NCBI RefSeq assembly: GCF_019977395.1
Contig: NZ_AP024660.1
Span: forward strand, 4,092,001 to 4,156,000
DNA: 64,000 nt
Origin: Arthrobacter sp. NicSoilC5
GTDB lineage: Bacteria > Actinomycetota > Actinomycetes > Actinomycetales > Micrococcaceae
Reading direction: 5' to 3'
Part shown: positions 15,281-25,700 of the stretch, piece by piece
How the letters are laid out: each line of letters starts with the position of its first letter
Numbering within the stretch: the stretch's first letter is position 1
Notes under the pieces: generated by a model
Seen by the model: only the letters and a program-made list of their open reading frames with translations
Told to the model about the DNA's origin: nothing
Database searches by the model: none
Made by a program: the position numbers and the translations under genes

Positions 15281-18202
15281 GTGTCAGCTCCAGTTACCGA
15301 GAAGACCGAGCTCAACGTCGCACCCGGTTCAGTCGTCCACGTCCGAGACGAGGAGTGGCTCGTTACAGGCGTGGAGCAAACGGGTGACGGACTCCTCATC
15401 AGGGTCCGCGGACTCAGCGAGCTGGTCCGCGACACGACAGCCGCCTTTTATAAGAGCCTGGATGACATCGAAGTCGTCGACCCGGCAGAAGCCATCCCTG
15501 TGGCTGATGCCAGCCCCAACTACCGCCGTGCCCGCCTGTGGCTCGAGTCCACCCTCCGCAAGACGCCCATCCCGCAGGACCATGAAGGCCTCACCGTCTC
15601 CACGCGCATGCTTGCTGACAAGCTCGAGTACCAGCGCATCGCCGTCGCCCGCGCTCTGGATCCCCAGAACGTCCGCCCCAGAATTCTCATCGCAGACGCT
15701 GTCGGCCTCGGCAAGACCCTTGAAATCGGCATGATTCTGAGCGAACTGGCCCGGCGCGGAAGGGCAGAGCGAGTCTTGGTCGTCACGCCAAGGCACGTCC
15801 TAGAACAGATGCAGCACGAGCTCTGGTGCCGCTTCGCCCTCCCGTTTGTCCGACTGGACTCCGCCGGCATCCAGAAGGTTCGTCAGACGCTCCCGGCGAC
15901 GCGCAATCCGTTCACCTACTTCAAACGCGCCATCATCTCGATCGACACTCTCAAGTCAGCCCGCTATAAAGCGCACTTGCAGAAGATCCGCTGGGACGCC
16001 GTCGTCATCGACGAATCCCATAACCTCACCAACGCAGGAACGCTCAACAACGAGCTCGCGAGGATCCTTGCCCCCAACACCGAGGCCCTCATCCTGGCGT
16101 CCGCAACCCCTCACAACGGCAAAGCGGAGTCCTTCGCCGAGTTAATCCGGCTCCTCGACCCCACTGCCATCCGCCCTGATGGCACCTTTGACGCCGAAGA
16201 CATTCAGCGCCTCATCATCCGCCGTCACCGCCACAGCCCGGAAGTAGCGGCTGAGGTGGGCGCCAACTGGATGGAGCGCCTCGAACCAGACAACCGTCTT
16301 ATCACGGCAAGCCCTGCCGAGAACGCCGTCGCCCAGGAAATCGCAGATACTTGGCTCTACCCCCAAGACGGTTCCAGCCCCTACTCCGGCGCGAACAGCT
16401 CCCTCTTTCCCTGGACCCTCGCGAAAGCCTTCCTCTCAAGCCCTGCGGCGCTTCTCGAAACGGTCAAGGAGCGCCTCCGCAAGGTCGCGGACCCGAAGCT
16501 GCCAGCGGAGCACCGGGAGCACGAAGCTCTTGAACACCTCAGGGTCTTCGCCGAGGAGTCGCTCAAGAAGCCTTCAGCCAAGTACCAGGAGCTCGCGCAG
16601 TACCTGAAGGAAATCGGGATCGGTCCCAAGTCGGGCATGCGCGCAGTCGTCTTTGCCGAGCGGGTCCCCACGCTCATGTGGCTTGAGCGCCACCTGCCCA
16701 AGGACCTCGGCCTCAAGCCGGAGAATGTCCGCATCCTGCACGGTGGCCTCAGCGATGTTGAACAGCAGGAGATTGTCGAAAGCTTCAAGCAGGAGTCCTC
16801 ACCCATCCGCGTGCTTGTCACGGGGGACGTCGCCTCCGAAGGCGTGAACCTGCACAGCCAGTGCCATCACCTCATCCACTTTGACATCCCGTGGTCGCTT
16901 ATTCGCATTGAGCAGCGCAACGGCCGTATCGATCGGTACGGCCAGAAGAAGAATCCCCAAATCACGACGCTCCTCCTGCACCCGAACCACGAGAAGTTTG
17001 CCGGAGACCTTAAGATCATCACCCGCCTCATGGAGCGCGAGCACGAAGCCCATGGCGCCCTCAACGATGTCGGCTCTCTTCTGGGCGAGCACAGCGTTAA
17101 GGCCGAGGAAGACGCTATCCTCGCCGTCCTCGCAGGCAAGAAGTCGGAGGACCAGGTCGTGCGGACCGTCGAGGACGTCCTTGACCCGGCCCACACCGAC
17201 GACGGTGCCTTCGACGATTTCGACAGCTTCTTCGAGCAGCTCACCGCGGACGACGGCGGCGGCTCGCCCCGGGTGCCGACGGACGCCGGCGGAGGGCTTT
17301 ATTCCAGCGAGCTGGACTATCTCGACGACGCCCTCCACGAGGCCTTCGGTAATCCCGAGGAGCCACCCGCCAACAGCGCCGGGGGAGGGGTGAACTGGAG
17401 GATCCACGCCCAGCACCAAGTCGCCGAACTCGAACCGCCCCGCGACCTCCAGCAGCGGCTCGCCCACCTGCCGCAGGGCTACCTCGCCGACCGCAAGGTC
17501 ACTGAAAAGCTCAAACTGGCCACAACCCTGGACAAGGGCCAGAACGAGCTCGACGCCGCCAAGAAGGCCGTCCCCGCGAAGGGAGAGAAGGCCACGACGT
17601 GGCCTGAGGCCCACTTCCTCGGTCCGCTGCACCCTGTCCTCGAATGGGCCAGCGACCGTGCCCTCGCATCGATGGCGGGCAACGAGGTTCCCGTGGTCCG
17701 CGCTGACGTCGAGGAGCCGAGCATTCTCCTCATGGGCACACTGATGAACCGCCGGGGACAGGTCATCTCTCAGGCGTTCTTCGCGACCCAGGGCGGCGAG
17801 CTGTGCATCCCGGAACAGATCGGAAGCCTCGCCGAGTACGTCCGTGAGATCGGCCTCACCGACAAATCGATCAACACAGGTCCCGTCGCTGACGCCGCCG
17901 CATTCCAGCCTTTCATCGCCCGGGCCGTCAAAAACACCACCGGCTCGCTCGACATAACGTTCGAGGCCGCCGCCAAAGCCGCCGATCATCGGCTCGATGA
18001 ATGGCACGGCCGGGCGGACGCGTGGAGCGAAGTTCACGGACAGGCACAGCTCCCCGGCATGAGTACGAGGCGCCTCAAAGAGAACAAAGCACGCGTGGAG
18101 CAGGAACAGGAGATCGTCTCCTCACTTGCCCCGGACCGCCGTCTCGTACGTCCGCTGCTCGTCGTGGTGCCTCTCAACACCCCTGCGGAAGGAGAGCACT
18201 GA
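15281..18202 (+). CDS. SNF2-family DNA helicase (DrmD-like)
   Basis: A 973-residue SNF2/RapA-type ATPase. Motif I is AVGLGKTLEIGMIL (about 140), the DEAH-position box is DESHN (about 244), motif III is LASATPHNG, and motif VI is RIEQRNGRIDRYGQKK (about 543). A long C-terminal region of about 400 residues has no catalytic motif I know. The size and layout resemble DrmD, the SNF2-like component of class 1 DISARM. The GTG start has AAGGA five bases before it. The stop at 18202 is one base from the methylase start, so the two are coupled. SNF2 proteins translocate on duplex DNA without unwinding; the role here is probably in scanning or remodelling invading DNA. Confidence 0.88.
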   Translation: MSAPVTEKTELNVAPGSVVHVRDEEWLVTGVEQTGDGLLIRVRGLSELVRDTTAAFYKSLDDIEVVDPAEAIPVADASPNYRRARLWLESTLRKTPIPQDHEGLTVSTRMLADKLEYQRIAVARALDPQNVRPRILIADAVGLGKTLEIGMILSELARRGRAERVLVVTPRHVLEQMQHELWCRFALPFVRLDSAGIQKVRQTLPATRNPFTYFKRAIISIDTLKSARYKAHLQKIRWDAVVIDESHNLTNAGTLNNELARILAPNTEALILASATPHNGKAESFAELIRLLDPTAIRPDGTFDAEDIQRLIIRRHRHSPEVAAEVGANWMERLEPDNRLITASPAENAVAQEIADTWLYPQDGSSPYSGANSSLFPWTLAKAFLSSPAALLETVKERLRKVADPKLPAEHREHEALEHLRVFAEESLKKPSAKYQELAQYLKEIGIGPKSGMRAVVFAERVPTLMWLERHLPKDLGLKPENVRILHGGLSDVEQQEIVESFKQESSPIRVLVTGDVASEGVNLHSQCHHLIHFDIPWSLIRIEQRNGRIDRYGQKKNPQITTLLLHPNHEKFAGDLKIITRLMEREHEAHGALNDVGSLLGEHSVKAEEDAILAVLAGKKSEDQVVRTVEDVLDPAHTDDGAFDDFDSFFEQLTADDGGGSPRVPTDAGGGLYSSELDYLDDALHEAFGNPEEPPANSAGGGVNWRIHAQHQVAELEPPRDLQQRLAHLPQGYLADRKVTEKLKLATTLDKGQNELDAAKKAVPAKGEKATTWPEAHFLGPLHPVLEWASDRALASMAGNEVPVVRADVEEPSILLMGTLMNRRGQVISQAFFATQGGELCIPEQIGSLAEYVREIGLTDKSINTGPVADAAAFQPFIARAVKNTTGSLDITFEAAAKAADHRLDEWHGRADAWSEVHGQAQLPGMSTRRLKENKARVEQEQEIVSSLAPDRRLVRPLLVVVPLNTPAEGEH

Positions 18203-18203
18203 G

Positions 18204-21200
18204 ATGCCCTCGTTCGATTCATTCGTCGTCGGCGAGGACTTCGTCAGCGAGCATTTCTTCACCACGGACACCACCAAGGCCGGAGAGTCCTTCCAGTCCG
18301 AAGTCCTCAAGCTCCGCAAGCAATGGGATGACACGGCCAAAGAGGGTCACGAGTCCCCGATGGACCGACTCCGGAAGGCACGCGGCCAACTCCAGATCGA
18401 CCTCGGCACCCTCGCCGAGGAACCCGCCACCGCCTCTCGCGTCTACCGGGACCTGCGCCAAGCGCTCGGCTTCCAAGGCTCGAGCACCACGTTCAAGGCC
18501 GAACGAAGCGGTGCCGAACTCCTGGCCCACAACGTCTGGTCTACCCCGAACAACGACGTCCTCTTCGTTGAAGCCCAGCCCGCCGACTCCCTCGAAGACG
18601 CCCTCGCCAAGGACCGCGGCGAACTCCTCCAGAAGCCTCTCGTGGACGACAAGGAAGCGAACTACACGGCCAGCAAGCTCATCTCCGAGCTCTACCAGAC
18701 CGACGAGGCTCCGCATTTCATCGTCCTCATGGCCGGCCGCTGGCTCATCCTGACCGAGCGCGAGCGGTGGCCCGAAGGCCGATACCTCGCCGCTGACGCC
18801 CTGCTCGCTGTCGAACGGAACGACACCAAACGCGGAGGCGAACTGGACCGCTTCCTCGCCGTCTTCGGGCGCGACTCGCTCCACCCGGACGCTAGCGAGC
18901 AGATCTGGTGGAACGGCGTTATCGAGTCCTCGGTCAAGCACACCGTCGGCGTCTCGAAGGACCTCCGCGAGGGCATCCGCCTGTCCATCGAAATCATCGC
19001 CAACGACGTCCTCACCCGCCGTACCGCGGCCGGGATGTCGAACGACGACGTCGATGGCCAGTCGCTTGCGCGGCAGTCACTGCGCTTCCTCTACCGGATC
19101 CTGTTTCTCCTCTACGCTGAGGCGTCGCCGGAGATGGGTGTCATCCCCGTTGGCGACGAGCAGTACGACCAGGGCTACGGCCTGGACCGTATCCGCGAGC
19201 TCGTCCTCAACCCGATCACTTCGGAGAAGGCCAAGCGCGGCACCCACCTCTACGACTCCCTGAACCTCCTCTTCACCCTGGTGAACACGGGCCACCGGCC
19301 AACGGAGACCGACGACGCGCTGACCTTCGAGAACCTCGAAGCTGATCTCTTTTCGCCGTCCCGGACTGCGGACATCGATGGGGTCAAGCTCGGCAACGCC
19401 CCGCTCCAGAAAGTCCTCGAGCACCTCCTGCTGAGCAAGGAGGCCCGCGGCAAGGATCGCGGCTTCATCTCATACGCCGAGCTCGGCGTTAACCAGCTCG
19501 GAGCTGTGTACGAGGGCCTCATGTCCTACACGGGCTTCATCGCGCAGGAGGACCTTCACGAGGTCGCGAAGGACGGCGACTCGTCCAAGGGCTCATGGGT
19601 TGTTCCGGTGACACGTTCTGCGGAAATTGATGCCAAGCATTTCGTCATGACGCAGGACGAGATTACCGGACAACCGAAGCCCGTCCTGCACCAGAAGGGC
19701 ACCTTCGTCTTCCGGCTTGCGGGGCGCGAACGCCAGCAGTCGGCCTCGTACTACACACCCGAGGTGCTGACCAAGTTCGTCGTCTCCCAGGCGCTCGAAG
19801 AGCTGCTCGACCAGGACGGTGCGACCACAGCCGCGGACGACATCCTCACGCTCACTATCTGCGAGCCCGCCCTTGGATCGGGAGCGTTCGCCATCGAGGC
19901 CGTACGCCAGCTCGCTGCACAGTACCTCGAGCGCAAGCAGAAGGAGCTCGAGGTCCGCATCCCCGCCGACGAGTACCCACTCGAGCTGCAGAAGGTGAAA
20001 GCGCAGATCGCCTTGCACCAGGTGCACGGCGTGGACCTCAATGCAACGGCGGTCGAGCTCGCCGAGGTCTCCCTGTGGCTGGACACCATGGTGGCAGGTT
20101 TGCAGGCGCCGTGGTTTGGCCTCCGGCTTCGCCGCGGCAACTCGCTTATTGGGGCTCGCCGCGCGACATACTCTGCGGGTCAGGTCAGGGACAAGTCCTG
20201 GCTCACCTCGACTCCGCAGGACGCCCCCGTTAGCGGGTTGGTTGCCGGACTGGGGACGGACGACGACGATCCTGCCGTGGTCGGACGGGTCCACCACTTC
20301 CTCCTCCCCGCTCAGGGGTGGGGCGCAGCCTCGGACGCCAAGGAGGTTAAGGACCTCGCCGGCGACGCGCAGAAGGCCCTCGGGGTGTGGCGCAAATCTC
20401 TGCGCGCGAAGCCCACAAAACAGCAGGTCGACCGCCTCCTCAACCTTTCCCGACGCGTTGAATCGCTGTGGAAGCTCACGCTGCGCCGCTTTGAGATCGC
20501 AGATCAGGAAGCCCGCAGGGAGATCGATTACTTTGGCAAACCGGCGGCGCCTAAGCCTGTCGAAAATACGCGAGCGGTTACCCGTGCCGAGATCGAAGAG
20601 GCAATCAACGACCCAAACAGTGCCTACCAGCGCCTCCGTCGCGTGATGGACGCCTGGAATGCACTCTGGTTCTGGCCGCTGACTGAGCAAGCGACCAAGG
20701 GAGCCGTCCCGCCGAGCCTCGACCAATGGCTCGACGCTCTAGAAGCCCTGCTCGGACGAACCGGTAAAGAATCCCGTATGGCGGGCCAGCGCGCCCTCAG
20801 TGCGGGGGCAAACTGGGACGAGCTAAACGACGCCGAGCACGCAGATCTCCAGCTCGCATTGGCGAGGGACGTGGAGGATCTGCTCTCAGAGCATCAGTGG
20901 TTGTCTGTGTGCGACCGCCTGGCCCGAGACCAAGGCTTCTTCCACTGGGAGCTGGACTTCGCATCCGTCTTCGGACGTGGAGGATTTGATCTGCAGGTGG
21001 GAAATCCGCCATGGGTCAGGCCGCGTTCTGATGAGGCTGCCCTCCTTGCAGAGGGCGATCCATGGTGGCAGCTCGCCGAGAAGCCCACCCAGGCGCAGGT
21101 GCGTGAGAAGCGTCAGGCAACGTTGGCCCTGGATGGGATGCTAGATCTATTCGTGGACGGGACCACCAGTGTCTCCCAAACCGCGGACTTCATCGGTGAC

Positions 21201-22787
21201 GCTGCCACGTATTCCGTCCTTCGTGGCCTACAACCTGACCTCTATCGTGCCTTCATGGTTCGATCCTGGACTTCTTCCTCGAGCGGCGGCGTCGTTGCTC
21301 TTGTCCATCCCGAGTCGCACTTTAAGGAAGACAAGGCTCGGCATCTCCGGGCTGCGGCCTACCGACGACTTAGGAGGCACTGGCAGTTCATTAACGAGCT
21401 GCAACTATTCGAGATCGGTCATACACGTACCTATGGCGTGCATGTCTACGGTAAACCTGAGGATGAGCCGGTGTTCATTATGGCAGCCTCTTTGTATCAC
21501 CCAGAGACAGTTAGTCGTTCTTTGGTTCACGACGGCAGTGGTGCGGTTCCGGGGCTAAAAGACGACGAGGATGGATGGGATCTGCGGCCGCACTCAGGCC
21601 GAATCATCGAAGTCAACACCTCGGTTCTCACCGTCTGGGCGGATATTCTGGATGAACCCGGCACGCCGCCGATTCAGGCGCGAATGGTCTACCCAGTGAA
21701 CCGTGCAAGCTCACGCGTTCTTGAGAAGCTCAGCAGGGCGCCACGTGTCCGAGAGCTTGGACTTCAGTACTCCCGTGGTTGGGACGAGTCTATCGACAGG
21801 AAGAAGGGCTACTTCGAAGTAGGGTCCATCCTTCCTGAGTCTTGGGATGAGGTCATCCTTCAAGGGCCGCACTTCACGGTGGCCAAACCATTCTTCAAGC
21901 AACCGAACCCAACGATGCGGTCAATTCAAGACTGGACTGAGGTGGATTTAGAGGCTCTTCCTACCGATTTCATTCCGCGGTGCAGCTATAGGCGCTCGGC
22001 AGACTTAGCCAACTATTCTCGGGATTATGATCACTGGGTGGCATCTGATGGCGAACCAGTTTCTGCCAGAAATTATTACAGAATCTGTTGGCGGTCGATG
22101 GCGGCTCCAGTAGGGCTTCGAACGCTTCATGTTTCTCTGATACCGCCAGGAGCGGCACACGTTCATGCTGTTCGGTCGGCCGGGAGCCCTGCTGACGGCT
22201 CGGAGCGCTTGCTCGCAGGAGTGTTGGGTGTACTGTCCTCCGTGGTAGTCGACTTCATGGTGAAGGTTTCAACGGGTTCGGAAATTTCAGCAAATTCGAT
22301 TGAAAGAATTCCCATTATTCTTAATCCTGTGATTCGAGACTTGATTGGAATTCGTGCCGCTGGTTTGGTGGGTTTGACCTCCGACTATCTAAAATTCGTT
22401 GAGCATGCTGTTGACGACGGCGAGGTCGTCCGGCTTACTCGTTCAGTTGAACGGCGCCGCGCAGAGATTGAGATCGATGCCCTAGTTGCGATTGGGTTTG
22501 GACTTACAGCTGAAGAGCTGTGTGCCATCTACCGCACTCAGTTCTCGGTCATGCGTGCCGCCGATGCCAGCCAAACTTTCGATGCAAATGGTCGAAGAGT
22601 TCCCTTCGAGATGAGCAGACTTTTCTCTCAAAGAGGGGAGGACCTGTCGCTGGAGGAACGAACTTGGACCCATCCGCAAAGCCAGGTCCAGTATGTCTTC
22701 GAGTTCCCATTCGCCTCGTACGACCGTGAAGAGGACATGCGCAAGGCCTACTCCCACTTCGAGAAGCTTCTGGCGGAGAAGGGCTGA
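18204..22787 (+). CDS. Large N6-adenine DNA methyltransferase (Eco57I/DrmMI-like)
   Basis: A 1527-residue protein with gamma-class-like adenine methylase motifs: motif I EPALGSGAFAIEAV (about 553) and motif IV GNPPWVRPRSD (about 932). The insert of about 380 residues between them and the 550-residue N-terminal part match the big methylases of BREX, DISARM and Eco57I-type systems rather than a small type II enzyme. It transfers methyl from AdoMet to adenine, presumably marking self DNA. The ATG has GGAGAG upstream and the stop overlaps the next start (TGATG). The C-terminal third, where target recognition would lie, is clearly poorer in GC (22261-22320 is 37 percent against 63 percent for 18541-18600, hand counts), a sign of domain exchange. 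Confidence 0.9.
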   Translation: MPSFDSFVVGEDFVSEHFFTTDTTKAGESFQSEVLKLRKQWDDTAKEGHESPMDRLRKARGQLQIDLGTLAEEPATASRVYRDLRQALGFQGSSTTFKAERSGAELLAHNVWSTPNNDVLFVEAQPADSLEDALAKDRGELLQKPLVDDKEANYTASKLISELYQTDEAPHFIVLMAGRWLILTERERWPEGRYLAADALLAVERNDTKRGGELDRFLAVFGRDSLHPDASEQIWWNGVIESSVKHTVGVSKDLREGIRLSIEIIANDVLTRRTAAGMSNDDVDGQSLARQSLRFLYRILFLLYAEASPEMGVIPVGDEQYDQGYGLDRIRELVLNPITSEKAKRGTHLYDSLNLLFTLVNTGHRPTETDDALTFENLEADLFSPSRTADIDGVKLGNAPLQKVLEHLLLSKEARGKDRGFISYAELGVNQLGAVYEGLMSYTGFIAQEDLHEVAKDGDSSKGSWVVPVTRSAEIDAKHFVMTQDEITGQPKPVLHQKGTFVFRLAGRERQQSASYYTPEVLTKFVVSQALEELLDQDGATTAADDILTLTICEPALGSGAFAIEAVRQLAAQYLERKQKELEVRIPADEYPLELQKVKAQIALHQVHGVDLNATAVELAEVSLWLDTMVAGLQAPWFGLRLRRGNSLIGARRATYSAGQVRDKSWLTSTPQDAPVSGLVAGLGTDDDDPAVVGRVHHFLLPAQGWGAASDAKEVKDLAGDAQKALGVWRKSLRAKPTKQQVDRLLNLSRRVESLWKLTLRRFEIADQEARREIDYFGKPAAPKPVENTRAVTRAEIEEAINDPNSAYQRLRRVMDAWNALWFWPLTEQATKGAVPPSLDQWLDALEALLGRTGKESRMAGQRALSAGANWDELNDAEHADLQLALARDVEDLLSEHQWLSVCDRLARDQGFFHWELDFASVFGRGGFDLQVGNPPWVRPRSDEAALLAEGDPWWQLAEKPTQAQVREKRQATLALDGMLDLFVDGTTSVSQTADFIGDAATYSVLRGLQPDLYRAFMVRSWTSSSSGGVVALVHPESHFKEDKARHLRAAAYRRLRRHWQFINELQLFEIGHTRTYGVHVYGKPEDEPVFIMAASLYHPETVSRSLVHDGSGAVPGLKDDEDGWDLRPHSGRIIEVNTSVLTVWADILDEPGTPPIQARMVYPVNRASSRVLEKLSRAPRVRELGLQYSRGWDESIDRKKGYFEVGSILPESWDEVILQGPHFTVAKPFFKQPNPTMRSIQDWTEVDLEALPTDFIPRCSYRRSADLANYSRDYDHWVASDGEPVSARNYYRICWRSMAAPVGLRTLHVSLIPPGAAHVHAVRSAGSPADGSERLLAGVLGVLSSVVVDFMVKVSTGSEISANSIERIPIILNPVIRDLIGIRAAGLVGLTSDYLKFVEHAVDDGEVVRLTRSVERRRAEIEIDALVAIGFGLTAEELCAIYRTQFSVMRAADASQTFDANGRRVPFEMSRLFSQRGEDLSLEERTWTHPQSQVQYVFEFPFASYDREEDMRKAYSHFEKLLAEKG

Positions 22788-25700
22788 TGGCAGTCCTCCT
22801 GCCAACGCATCAGGTCGAGGAACTTCAGGTTGGGCTGATCGACTACCTGTCCACAACGTTCGCTCTAACCGACCGGGACGCGCGCAACGGTCTGCAAGGG
22901 TTCCTGGAGGATTCGCAGGATGGAATCTTTAAAGGTCCCTTCGTGCGGCTGAGGCTTCCGTTCGAGCCAGCGGCCGATGGATGGCGCCAGAGCCTCGACT
23001 GGTACAAGAGATTCGCGCCCTACGGCCATCAGGCTCTTGCCTTTCAAAGACTGACGTCGAAGGTTCGGACAACCTCAGCCACAACCGCCCTCAGCGGCGC
23101 ATTCCGCCGCCCGGAACCGACGCTGGTCACTACCGGCACGGGTTCGGGCAAGACGGAGTCGTTCCTGTACCCGATCATCGACCACGTACTTCGGGCCAAG
23201 ACCGCGGGCATAACTGGCATCAAGGCGCTCATCCTTTACCCGATGAACGCCCTGGCCAACGACCAGGCCCAGCGTCTCGCCGGCCTGCTCACCGAGAACC
23301 CCGAACTCGGGGGCATCACCGCAGGCATCTACACAGGCCAAAAGGATGGCCAGAAGCACACGAAAGTCTCAGCGGCAGGGCTCATCAATACCCGCGAGAT
23401 CTTCCGCAGCGAGGCCCCGGACATCCTCCTGACCAACTACAAAATGCTGGACATGCTCCTGCTCCGCAGCGAGGACGCATCGATCTGGGAGCAGTCCGCC
23501 ACCTCCTTGCAGTACGTGGTCCTCGATGAGTTCCACACCTACGACGGCGCCCAGGGCACCGACGTCGCCATGCTGCTGCGCCGCCTCGGCCTCACCCTGA
23601 AGAGCTACTGGCCGGAGGACCTCAGCACTATCCCTCACGGACCAAGCGAGGAGGACCGGGCACGCCCGCTCGGCCGCATCACTCCCGTCGCTACGTCCGC
23701 CACGCTCGGCGCCAAGGGTGAATCCGAGCCGATGCTCCGCTTCGCCCAGACTGTCTTCGGAGAAACCTTCCCTGACGACGCGGTCGTTACCGAATCCCGC
23801 CTCAGCATCGATGCTTGGTGCGAGGCCTGGGCCGGTGATCCTGCCGCTGAGCTGGCCCGCGTTGCCGAAGGTATCGAGGACACCGGCAAGGCCATCGAGG
23901 CGGTCCTCGGCGCAGGAGCCGAAGACACTAACGCCGTCATCATTGAGCATGTCTCCCAGCTCCTCTTCGGCGAACAGCCGGCGGACCTCCTCGGCGCCAT
24001 CCGCAAGCATCCACTCACCCGCGCAGTGCTCCATGAGGCCAGCGACGGCGTCGTCCTCTCCGACCTGGCCGAAAGCGTCTTCGGCGAGTTCAACACCTCA
24101 GGCGGGCCCCGCCGCCGCGTCACTCTGGCCGAGCGGCACACCGAGTTCATGGCCCACTTCCTCGCCCTCCTCAGTCACACCCGCGCGGTCCCCGAACCCA
24201 ACCGCAACGCCATCTCCGTTGAGACGCACCTCTGGGTCCGTGAGCTGTCCCGCCTCGACAAGTCGGTGGACAATGAGCACCATTACCGCTGGGGCGACGA
24301 CGGCCCCCACACCGACCGGACCCTCTACCTCCCTGCAGTCTTCTGCCGCCACTGCGGCCGCTCAGGATGGGGCGCCGTCCTTGGCCCGACGGGCACGGAC
24401 CTTGAGAACGACGACTCGAAGATCCGTCGCGAGCAGGCCACCGGCAACCCGCGCTTCCGCGCGCTAATCCACGCGCCCAACGAGGACGCCCTCCGCGCCG
24501 AAAAGGGCGAGATCGCCGACAGCCTCGTCTGGCTCGATACGGTCAACCGCAGCATCCTGCACGAGCCGCCCGCCGAGGACACCGCGGAGGCCCACGAGGG
24601 CCACATCGTCCCGGTCCTCATGCTCCGTGGCCAGCACGCGGACGACGACTCCAAGCGCGAGGTCTGCCCGGCCTGCCAAACCGGGGACGGCATCCGCTTC
24701 CTGGGCAGCGCCATCGCCACCATGCTCTCCGTGAGCATCTCAAACCTCTTCGGCGCTGATGGCCTCGACCCGGGGGAGAAGAAGGCTCTCGTCTTCACCG
24801 ACAGCGTCCAGGACGCCGCCCACCGTGCCGGCTTCGTTCAAGCCCGGTCGCACATCCTCACTCTGCGAGCCGCCTTCCGCAACGCGCTCGAGGCTGCTGC
24901 ACCCGACGGGGGAGCCGTCACCCTCAAGCAGCTGGTCGACAGGGCAATTGCGGACGCCACCACCCCCGTCCGCAAGTACCAGCTCATCGCCCCCGACTAC
25001 GCCGACAGGCCTCAGTTTCGCGCCTACTGGGACCCGGAGGCCAACGCCCAGGAAAAGCGCAACGCGACACGCAACGCGGAGAAGCGCGTCCTTTTCGACG
25101 CCTCCCTCGAGTTCGGCCTCCAGTCCCGCCTCGGCCGCACCCTCGAGCTCACCGGCAGCATTGTGGCCGAAACTGACGCCGGGTCACCCCCCGCGATGCT
25201 CGCAGCCGCCCGCACTGCGCTCGAGGCGGTGCCCGGCACCTTCGGTCTCGAGGACCAGCTCACAGACGACGGCGCGCTGCTCGCGTGGGTGCGCGGCGTC
25301 GTCGAACGCGTCCGCACCCAAGGCGGCATCCGCCACCAGTGGCTTAACGACTACATGATTGAGGCGGGGGAGAAGGCCCAGCGCTGGAAAGTGTGGGGCG
25401 GCCGGCGCCGCAGCGAGGGTATGCCCGCCTTCCCTTCCGGGCGATCCAAGCCAGCCTTCCCGCGGCTCGGCGGCGGCGACTCCGGCTACATGGACCCAAT
25501 AGCCCAGGCCCAAAGCTGGTACACGCGATGGACCGCGCTGTGCCTCAACATCCCGAAGGCGGACGCCACCTTTGTGGCCAAGGCTCTGTTCGGGCAGCTC
25601 GCCGGCCAAGGCGTGCTCGAGACCGTGCAGGCCAAGGACGGCGCCACGATCTTTGCGCTTCCCACCGACCGGATCCTCCTGCAGGCACCCACCGGCGAGG

